A stretch of 24,066 nucleotides of DNA, taken from a bacterium (GTDB taxonomy: Bacteria; Joyebacterota; Joyebacteria; Joyebacterales; Joyebacteraceae). Positions 18,215-24,066 of this stretch are shown here, piece by piece. Below the pieces are notes generated by a model. The model saw nothing but the letters and a program-made list of their open reading frames with translations. It was not told the DNA's origin and did no database searches. A program made the translations under genes and the position numbers. The first letter of the stretch is position 1, and each line of letters begins with the position of its first letter. The stretch lies in the NCBI GenBank assembly GCA_025774935.1, contig JALGZK010000024.1, positions 1 to 24,066 of the forward strand. The letters are read 5' to 3'.

Positions 18215-19287
18215 GCATCCTCAGACCCCGCAGGAAGACCCGCCAGGTCATGATCGGCGACATCCCCGTCGGCGGCGACGCGCCTATCTCCATCCAGTCG
18301 ATGACGAACACGAAGACTGACGACGTCGAGGCCACGGTCGCCCAGATCAAGAGCCTCGAGTCCGTCGGGTGCGAGATCGTGCGGGTCGCGGTGCCGGGGA
18401 AGGCCGCGGTCGCCGCGCTCCCGGATATCATCGCGCAGGCGAGCATCCCGGTCGTCGCGGACATTCACTTCGACTACCGGCTCGGGCTCGGGGCAGTGGA
18501 GGCGGGCGTGCACGGGCTCAGGATCAATCCCGGGAACATCGGTGCCCACGAGAGAGTCGAGGCGCTCGTCTCGGCGTGCGCCGACCGTGGCATCCCCATC
18601 CGGATCGGCGTGAACTCCGGGTCGCTCGAGAAGGACATCCTCGAGAGGGCGGGACACCCGACGGCCGAGGGGATGGTCGAGAGCGCGCTCAGGCACGTCG
18701 AGCTCGTCGAGGGGCTCGGGTTCACCGACCTCATCCTCTCGCTCAAGGCATCGGACGTGCCGATGACCATCGAAGCGAACCGCCTGATGGCCTCGAAGTG
18801 CGACGTACCGTTCCATCTCGGCGTGACCGAAGCCGGCACAATGCTGCCTGGTGCCGTGCGTTCGTCAGTCGCGCTCGGAGTGCTTCTTGCCGAGGGGATC
18901 GGCGATACGATCCGAGTGTCGTTGTCAGGTCCGCCCGAGGAGGAGATCCGCGTCGCTCGCGAGATGCTGAAGTCGCTCGGGCTTCACCACGGCGGCGTCA
19001 CCGTGATTGCCTGCCCTACCTGCGGTCGATGCGAGATCGACGTGCAGGCGATCGCGGAGGAGGTGGAGCGGAAGACGACTCACATCCGGACGCCCCTCGT
19101 CGTCGCCGTCATGGGCTGTGCCGTGAACGGGCCGGGGGAGGCGAAGGAGGCGGATGCTGGAGTCGCGGGCGGAGGAGAGAACACTGTGCTCTTCCGTCGG
19201 GGCGAGTTGATTCAGAAGCTCCCGGGCGATGTCGTCGTCAGCCAGCTCATGAACGAGGTCTTGTCGCTAGTGGATGGCGAGTCCTAG
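18211..19287 (+). CDS. ispG: 4-hydroxy-3-methylbut-2-en-1-yl diphosphate synthase IspG (GcpE)
   Basis: The product is 358 aa from ATG 18211, overlapping selB by four bases. IspG reductively opens methylerythritol cyclodiphosphate to HMBPP, the sixth step of the MEP isoprenoid pathway, using a 4Fe-4S cluster. The cluster ligands are C268 and C271 (CPTCGRC, which also contains C274) and C303 (MGCAVNGPGEA), with E310 in the conserved GPGEA. The TIM-barrel part shows QSMTNTKT, VADIHFDYR and GLRINPGNIG. Length and motifs are those of the short bacterial form. No other MEP gene is in the window. Confidence 0.97.
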   Translation: MSILRPRRKTRQVMIGDIPVGGDAPISIQSMTNTKTDDVEATVAQIKSLESVGCEIVRVAVPGKAAVAALPDIIAQASIPVVADIHFDYRLGLGAVEAGVHGLRINPGNIGAHERVEALVSACADRGIPIRIGVNSGSLEKDILERAGHPTAEGMVESALRHVELVEGLGFTDLILSLKASDVPMTIEANRLMASKCDVPFHLGVTEAGTMLPGAVRSSVALGVLLAEGIGDTIRVSLSGPPEEEIRVAREMLKSLGLHHGGVTVIACPTCGRCEIDVQAIAEEVERKTTHIRTPLVVAVMGCAVNGPGEAKEADAGVAGGGENTVLFRRGELIQKLPGDVVVSQLMNEVLSLVDGES

Positions 19288-19326
19288 GAAAGCCCAGTTC
19301 AAGTGGCCGAGCTGTATCGGAGGCGC

Positions 19327-20265
19327 ATGCGAGTCGCGGTTCCTGGTGGCACGGGACTCATTGGTCGCGCATTGGTCGCGGCACTCCGGAGCCGCGGCGA
19401 TCAGGTCGTCGTTCTCTCGCGGAATCCCACACGCGCGCCGGAGTGGCTGTCCGGCGTGGAGGTCTTCGGCTGGCGCCCAGAAGCTGAACATCCGCCCACA
19501 GAAGCCATCGACGGTGTCGACGCCGTGGTGAACCTCGCCGGGGCTCCGATCTTCCCCGGACGTTGGACCGAGTCCCGGATCCGTGCGATTCGGGACTCGC
19601 GTGTCCTCGGGAACAGGAACCTAGTCGCAGCGATCGGAGATACTGAGAGCCCGCCGAGTCTGATAGTCGCGGGGTCCGCGATAGGTTACTACGGGTCGCG
19701 CGGCGAGGAAGAGCTCAAGGAGGAAGCGGGGCCCGGCAGCGACTTCCTGGCCTCGGTCTGTCGAGATCTTGAGACGGAGGTGGAGGCAGCCTCACGGATG
19801 GGCGTCCGAGTCGTCAGACTCCGCACCGGAATCGTGATGGCTCCCTCAGGCGGGGCGCTCGGACAGCTGATTCCCGTGTTCCGGGCTGGCCTCGGTGGAC
19901 GCTTGGGTGCCGGCCGGCAGTGGTTTTCATGGGTGCACATCTCGGACTTGGTCGGGATCATCCTCCGCGTTCTCGACGACGACTCGATCGTGGGACCGGT
20001 GAACGCGACCGCCCCTAATGCGATCCGCAACGTCGCTTTCTCGAAGGCGCTGGGGCAGACACTCCGACGCCCCTCGATCATGTGGGTTCCTGCCGGAGTC
20101 CTCCGCCTCGCCTTCGGGGAGATGGCATCGATTCTCCTCTCAAGCCAGCGCGTGCTGCCTTCCAGACTCGCGGAGGCGGCCCACGAGTTCACCTTCGGAG
20201 AGATTGGTCCAGCACTCAAGGACTGTGTCACCCGTTCGCTCGATTCGAGCACCTCAACTCCTTAG
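19327..20265 (+). CDS. TIGR01777-type NAD-dependent epimerase/dehydratase (YfcH-like)
   Basis: I start it at ATG 19327 (MRVAVPGGTGLIG), with GGAGG three bases before it. GTG 19303 is in frame and would add eight residues with AGGAA upstream. The product is 312 aa, an extended-SDR protein: GGTGLIG at 7-13 binds the dinucleotide, VVNLAGAPI and SAIGYYGSRG hold the family catalytic region, and WFSWVHISDL is typical of the family. Its substrate is unknown. It lies 39 bases after ispG and closes the long housekeeping block. The C-terminal DUF1731-type helical segment (SRLAEAAHEFTFGEI) is present. Confidence 0.88.
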   Translation: MRVAVPGGTGLIGRALVAALRSRGDQVVVLSRNPTRAPEWLSGVEVFGWRPEAEHPPTEAIDGVDAVVNLAGAPIFPGRWTESRIRAIRDSRVLGNRNLVAAIGDTESPPSLIVAGSAIGYYGSRGEEELKEEAGPGSDFLASVCRDLETEVEAASRMGVRVVRLRTGIVMAPSGGALGQLIPVFRAGLGGRLGAGRQWFSWVHISDLVGIILRVLDDDSIVGPVNATAPNAIRNVAFSKALGQTLRRPSIMWVPAGVLRLAFGEMASILLSSQRVLPSRLAEAAHEFTFGEIGPALKDCVTRSLDSSTSTP

Positions 20266-20276
20266 CTACACCCAGC

Positions 20277-20305
20277 TTGCCAGCCGTTCGCTCACCTGAT
20301 AGGCT
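20277..20305 (+). promoter_or_regulatory. Possible promoter for the accessory cluster
   Basis: TTGCCA (20277-20282, 5 of 6) and TAGGCT (20300-20305, 3 of 6) are separated by 17 bases, in the only sizeable gap (154 bases) before the accessory cluster. Transcription would start near 20312. Confidence 0.4.
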
Positions 20306-20419
20306 AGCCGTGGGAACTGAGCGGCTCTCGATCGGTGCCGTCCAGCCGTGCGGTCGAGTTTGAGATCGCGTGCTGTGGTCTGCTGAAGACATCATAGTGA
20401 GGAACGGAGGTCATCCCTC

Positions 20420-21169
20420 ATGTCTGCCGATCTGGAGAGCATTCTCCGTCCCGTCGACAACCCCATGCCACCCTTCCCCGCGAAGCACGTGACCATCGCA
20501 AGCGGGGAGGAGATGGTGATACGCCAGGTCACGCGCGACGAGATCCCGGACATCCTCCCACACGTCGCTCCCCTCATATACGTCGAGAGGGACTTCTACG
20601 ATGTCGTCGCGGCACGCGTCTACTCCGAGCTTCTCTCGTACTACCGGTACCGCATCCAAGATGCGTACGTCCTGGTCGCCCAGATCGACGGGGAGCTCTG
20701 CGCGGTGGTGAACGGTCGGATGGCGACGCCCGAGGTCGGGATGTCTCTCCATACACTCGCGATGAGGCGCGGTCTCCGCATCGGCGCGCACGCCTTCGCT
20801 GCCAAGATGGAGTACCACATGGACATCATGGGGCAGCAGGAGGTGCTCATCGTTGCCGAGTCGCCGATCGGGTTCCGCCGCTGGATGATCGAGTACAACC
20901 TCGAGAAGCGCTTCGACGTCCCGCACGAGCTTGGCGGCGTTCCTTCGTGGGCGCTCACTAAGGAGCTCTTCGACAGGGCGCGCGCCACCCTTGTCGTCGG
21001 CAGGCGCCCGGTGCCCGAAGAACTTCTCGAGAAGGCACACGCTGCCATCCTGCCGCCGTCCGACCCGCCGACACCGCCCGAGGATCTCCTCGCGGCAACG
21101 CGCTCGCAGTACGATTCCACCGGCACCGCGCTCATCCTCCAGCGCTGGAGGCAGGAAGGGAAGGTCTGA
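20420..21169 (+). CDS. GNAT-like protein of unknown function
   Basis: The product is 249 aa from ATG 20420, with GGAGG (20406-20410) nine bases upstream. I do not recognise a named family. Residues 30-60 (MVIRQVTRDEIPDILPHV) and the RRGLRIGAHAF stretch resemble the first strand-helix and the acetyl-CoA loop (RGxGIG-like) of GNAT acetyltransferases, so an acyltransferase fold is possible. The C-terminal 60 residues are polar and Pro-rich (PPSDPPTPP). The stop lies two bases from the thiolase-like start, so the two are surely co-transcribed and may share a pathway. Alternatives are a degenerate GNAT domain or a binding protein. Confidence 0.75.
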   Translation: MSADLESILRPVDNPMPPFPAKHVTIASGEEMVIRQVTRDEIPDILPHVAPLIYVERDFYDVVAARVYSELLSYYRYRIQDAYVLVAQIDGELCAVVNGRMATPEVGMSLHTLAMRRGLRIGAHAFAAKMEYHMDIMGQQEVLIVAESPIGFRRWMIEYNLEKRFDVPHELGGVPSWALTKELFDRARATLVVGRRPVPEELLEKAHAAILPPSDPPTPPEDLLAATRSQYDSTGTALILQRWRQEGKV

Positions 21170-21171
21170 CG

Positions 21172-22347
21172 ATGCGCTCCGTCTACGTCATCGGCATCGG
21201 GATCACGTCCTTCACACGCCTCGAGTACCCGCTCTCCGAGATCGCGGCCTACCCTGCGATGATGGCGATGAAGGACGCAGGGCGGAAGGAGATCGACCAC
21301 CTCTACGTCGCGAATATGGGAAGCGGTCGGGTCAACCACCAGACGGGGCTCGCGAGCGCCGTCGTCGACACGCTCTCCCTGACCCCGGCCGGCGCAGAGG
21401 CGATCGAGAACGGCCCCGCGTCCGGCGCCTCGGCCATCAAGACTGGCTACATGGCCGTCGCCTCGGGGGTCCACGATGTCGTCATGGTCACGGGCGCAGA
21501 GCGCATGCGCGAGGTGAACAACCTAGAGGCGACCGAGTTCGTGGCGACACTCACGCATCCTCTCGCAGAGTACATCTACGGCGTGACACTTCCGTCCCTG
21601 GCGGCGATGTTCACACGGCTCTACATGGAGAAGTACGGCGTCACCGAGCGCCACCTCGCGATGGTCGCCGTCAAGAACCAGAACAACGCGCTCAAGAACG
21701 AATTCGCGCACCTCCAGCAGGAGATCTCGATCGAGGGCATCCTCGACTCGCCCGAGGCAATGACGAACAACCCGTACGTCGCCGAGCCGCTCCGGTTCTT
21801 CGACTGCTGTCCCGTGTCGGACGGGGGGGCGTGCGTGATTCTCGCGTCTGAGGAGGTGGCAAGGAAGGTCGAGCGACCGCTCGTCCGGCTCGCTGGCGTC
21901 GGCCAGGCGACGGATACCCACGCCGTCCATGAACGGGAGGAGCCGACCGACCTTCTCGCCGTGCGGCGAGCGGCAGCGAAGTCGTTCGAGATGGCAGGGC
22001 TCGCTCCCTCCGACGTCGACGTCGCTGAACTCCACGACGCGTTCACGATCCTCGAGATCGTGGAGAGCGAGGAGGTCGGATTCTTCCCGAAGGGGGAGGG
22101 ACACCTCGCGCTCGAGCGGGGAGAGACCGCGATTGGCGGGACACTCCCCATCAACCCGTCTGGTGGACTCAAAGGTCGCGGCCACCCCGTCGGCGCGACG
22201 GGCATCGCCCAGGCGCACGAGATCGTGCACCAGCTTCGGGGTGATGCTGGCGAGCGCCAGGTGAAGGACGCGAAGGTCGGGTTCACCTGCAACTTCGGCG
22301 GGTTCGGGAACAACGTCGTCTGCCTCACGTTCGTCAGGGGGAACTGA
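21172..22347 (+). CDS. Thiolase-fold enzyme lacking the nucleophilic Cys
   Basis: The product is 391 aa from ATG 21172, two bases after the previous gene. It belongs to the SCP2/archaeal-type thiolases: VYVIGIGITSFTR start, HDAFTI (H288), NPSGGLKGRGHPVGATG (H338) and CNFGGFG (C373). The family nucleophile motif CASG reads GPASG, so the Cys is P82, and there is no other Cys nearby. Classic thiolysis or Claisen condensation through a Cys acyl-enzyme is therefore unlikely. The thiolase-fold aldolase Ltp2 of steroid degradation also lacks this Cys and needs a DUF35 partner, and a DUF35 gene follows here after three bases. The actual reaction is unknown. Confidence 0.9.
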   Translation: MRSVYVIGIGITSFTRLEYPLSEIAAYPAMMAMKDAGRKEIDHLYVANMGSGRVNHQTGLASAVVDTLSLTPAGAEAIENGPASGASAIKTGYMAVASGVHDVVMVTGAERMREVNNLEATEFVATLTHPLAEYIYGVTLPSLAAMFTRLYMEKYGVTERHLAMVAVKNQNNALKNEFAHLQQEISIEGILDSPEAMTNNPYVAEPLRFFDCCPVSDGGACVILASEEVARKVERPLVRLAGVGQATDTHAVHEREEPTDLLAVRRAAAKSFEMAGLAPSDVDVAELHDAFTILEIVESEEVGFFPKGEGHLALERGETAIGGTLPINPSGGLKGRGHPVGATGIAQAHEIVHQLRGDAGERQVKDAKVGFTCNFGGFGNNVVCLTFVRGN

Positions 22348-22350
22348 TCG

Positions 22351-22698
22351 ATGGCTCGCGAGATCTACGCCTACAAGTGCAGGAAGTGCGGGCACACCCA
22401 CTACCCGTACCGCATGGTCTGCAAGAGCTGCGGCGAGAACGAGCACAACGAGTTTGATCAGGTGCCCTTGCCGAAGCGGGGGAAGCTCCTGACGTGGACG
22501 CGGGCGTACAGCCTGCCTGCTGACTTCGAGGTGCCGTCGCTCGGGCTCGCGATCGTGGAGCTTGAGAACGGGATCCGGATGACCGGGCAGCTGCGGGTCG
22601 ATGACCCGCGGATGGGGATGGACGTTCGGGGTGAGGTCGAGATCGTCCGGCGGGAAGGGTACGACGAGCGGTACGGGATGGTCTTCTACGAGGCGTGA
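22351..22698 (+). CDS. DUF35 zinc-ribbon / OB-fold protein, thiolase partner
   Basis: The product is 115 aa from ATG 22351, three bases after the thiolase-like gene. Four cysteines (C10, C13, C24, C27) form a rubredoxin-like zinc ribbon (KCRKCGHTHYP, CKSCGEN). An OB-fold follows (GKLLTWTRAYSLP, LGLAIVELENGIRMTGQL). DUF35 proteins bind acyl-CoA and form complexes with thiolase-fold enzymes, for example in archaeal HMG-CoA synthesis and in the ChsH2-Ltp2 aldolase. The gene spacing makes a complex with the preceding protein very likely. The length is that of a minimal stand-alone DUF35. Confidence 0.92.
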   Translation: MAREIYAYKCRKCGHTHYPYRMVCKSCGENEHNEFDQVPLPKRGKLLTWTRAYSLPADFEVPSLGLAIVELENGIRMTGQLRVDDPRMGMDVRGEVEIVRREGYDERYGMVFYEA

Positions 22699-22708
22699 CG
22701 GGGGATGA

Positions 22709-23548
22709 GTGGCTGAGCTTCTGAGCATCGGTGACCGGGTCGAAGGGGGAACGTACCAGGTCCACTCGCGGTTCCGCCGCGTGGTGAATCTGACCGACGG
22801 CGACTCTCTCGTCTCGGTGGTCGAGCCCGGCGTAGGCGCTGGCCCACTGAACCTCGTCGTCACGGACCTCGATCCAGAGGGCATCGCGCGGCTCGACGTC
22901 GGCCGATCGGCGGTACAGCTCGACACGAAGCGCTTCGAGCTAGGTGCCGGCCAGACATTCGACTCCGGGGTCAGCCTCTCGGGGGCGGATGCTGAGACGA
23001 TCGCAGCGAACACTGCGGCTCTGCGCGAGTTACTCGTTGCCCTCGCGCCTGAGAAGAGCCTTGCGTTCCTTCTGGACGAGTCCCGGGTCGAGCGATTCCG
23101 GGCCGGATTCGAGCGCACGCTCGCCGAGCATCTCACGCACTGTGTCCGCGACATGTTCACGTCCGATCTCCTTCGAGGCGTCTCACGTCTGAAGGGGGCC
23201 GGGTTCGGGCTCACGCCGAGCGGGGATGACTTCATCTGCGGTCTCCTCGTCGGCATGCATGTCCTGGAACAGATTCAGACGATTGACCTGATGAGCCTTC
23301 GGTCTGCCGTCTACGAGGCGGCGAAGAGCGGGAGCATTCTGACGGACACCGCGCTCGCCCTTGCGCGGGACGGTCTCGTGTTCGAGCAGTTCAAGGACCT
23401 CATCACTGCGCTGGGGTACGGGAGTCACACAGATCTACGGCGGGCAACCGTGCGGCTGCTCGCCGTCGGGCACACCTCGGGCGCCGACATCGCGACGGGT
23501 CTCTGCCTCACGCTCGAGCACGGCGTCCGCAGGATGGGGCACTCGTAG
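22709..23548 (+). CDS. DUF2877 protein (AllH/YlbF-like)
   Basis: The product is 279 aa from GTG 22709, with GGGGGATGA directly upstream and a 10-base gap to the DUF35 gene. The DUF2877 hallmark GFGLTPSGDD lies at 165-174, with GLLVGMH after it. The related E. coli protein YlbF (AllH) is, as I recall, one of three subunits (with FdrA/AllF and YlbE/AllG) of oxamate transcarbamylase in allantoin breakdown. fdrA follows here, so the partnership is probably conserved. The role of this protein alone is not clear. The N-terminal part (about 1-120) is poorly conserved to my eye. Confidence 0.88.
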   Translation: MAELLSIGDRVEGGTYQVHSRFRRVVNLTDGDSLVSVVEPGVGAGPLNLVVTDLDPEGIARLDVGRSAVQLDTKRFELGAGQTFDSGVSLSGADAETIAANTAALRELLVALAPEKSLAFLLDESRVERFRAGFERTLAEHLTHCVRDMFTSDLLRGVSRLKGAGFGLTPSGDDFICGLLVGMHVLEQIQTIDLMSLRSAVYEAAKSGSILTDTALALARDGLVFEQFKDLITALGYGSHTDLRRATVRLLAVGHTSGADIATGLCLTLEHGVRRMGHS

Positions 23549-23590
23549 TCGGTACAGGCGCACACTCCTCCGACCAGGAGCCAACACGGC

Positions 23591-24066
23591 ATGGTCGTCT
23601 CCGGCCGCGTCAAGAAGGGCGCGTACTTCGACTCCGTCACCCTCATGACGGTGGGGAATCAGCTCGCCGAGCGGGCGGGTGTCGCGGACGCGGCTGTCGT
23701 GATGGGGACGAAGGAGAACCGCGCCATCCTCGCTGCGTCGGGCCTGCTCCTTACCGAGTTCGAATCCGCCACCGATACGGACCTTCTGCTGGCGGTAAAG
23801 ACCGACACCGACGCGGTAGCCGAGGAAGCACTCGCCGCGGTCGACGTTCTTCTCGCTGAGTCCAGGAAGCGTGACACACCAGGCGAGACACTCCGGCCAA
23901 CGAGCATCCCGGGTGCGGTCGAGGCCGTGCCGGACGCGAATCTCGCCCTCATCTCCGTCACGGGGCGCTACGCCGCGCGCGAGGCCAGGAAGGCCCTCGA
24001 CGCCGGGCTCCACGTGATGCTCTTCTCCGACAACGTCTCGGTCGAGGACGAGGTCGCACTCAAGCG
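23591..24066 (+). CDS. fdrA: FdrA (AllF) family protein, 3' partial
   Basis: The reading frame starts at ATG 23591, with AGGAG (23576-23580) ten bases upstream, and runs off the window end after 158 codons; full FdrA is about 500-550 aa. The N-terminus matches the FdrA family closely: KKGAYFDSVTLM, VVMGTKENRAIL, PDANLALISVTGRYAA and VMLFSDNVSVEDEVALK. FdrA resembles the succinyl-CoA synthetase alpha chain and in E. coli is part of oxamate transcarbamylase. The gap to the DUF2877 gene is 42 bases. The next gene downstream would be expected to be a YlbE/AllG (DUF1116) homologue, and possibly a carbamate kinase, but neither is in view. Confidence 0.93.
   Translation, partial: MVVSGRVKKGAYFDSVTLMTVGNQLAERAGVADAAVVMGTKENRAILAASGLLLTEFESATDTDLLLAVKTDTDAVAEEALAAVDVLLAESRKRDTPGETLRPTSIPGAVEAVPDANLALISVTGRYAAREARKALDAGLHVMLFSDNVSVEDEVALK

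Overview
This is a GC-rich bacterial window in which every supported gene lies on the plus strand. Most genes are housekeeping and tightly packed, with overlaps or gaps of a few bases. The codon third position is strongly C/G. A MurA, a TPR lipoprotein with a clean lipobox, a four-cysteine bL31, a SelB and a Rho with a long basic Ala/Thr/Lys extension fit a free-living bacterium. I suspect a poorly cultured high-GC phylum of the FCB-like candidate phyla (for example Eisenbacteria-type), but that is inference; the sequence alone does not fix the phylum. Several sigma70-type promoters with a 17-bp spacer are readable (TTGACG/TAGATT, TTGACA/TATACT, TTGACA/TAGAAT).

Layout. 1-867 is the 3' part of a YbbR-domain (CdaR-like) protein. 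955-4562 is tsaD (tRNA t6A synthesis) overlapping priA (replication restart helicase). A 261-base intergenic stretch with a good promoter and five or so hairpins precedes an HD-domain phosphohydrolase (4824-5489). A TPR lipoprotein (5656-6759) and a stand-alone ketol-acid reductoisomerase-like gene lacking the catalytic Lys (6905-8002) follow, separated by a striking 54-nt hairpin. rho (8239-9732) has its own promoter and a C-rich, G-poor leader, and ends at a 12-bp stem terminator.

9852-20265 looks like one long co-directional block: rpmE, a double-domain ThyX-like gene, a small membrane protein, a YqhQ/DUF1385 membrane protein, prfA, prmC, murA, selB, ispG and a TIGR01777-type epimerase. 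It joins translation termination (PrfA with its methylase PrmC), cell-wall precursor synthesis (MurA), selenocysteine decoding (SelB) and isoprenoid synthesis (IspG).

20420-24066 (running off the end) is the accessory region and the most interesting part. It is a compact cluster holding a GNAT-like protein of unknown function, a thiolase-fold enzyme whose nucleophilic Cys is replaced by Pro, a DUF35 zinc-ribbon/OB-fold partner, a DUF2877 (AllH/YlbF-like) protein and the start of FdrA (AllF). FdrA and DUF2877 proteins are known from E. coli oxamate transcarbamylase. Linking them to a Cys-less thiolase/DUF35 pair suggests an undescribed catabolic pathway, perhaps involving an acyl-CoA or carbamoyl-transfer step.
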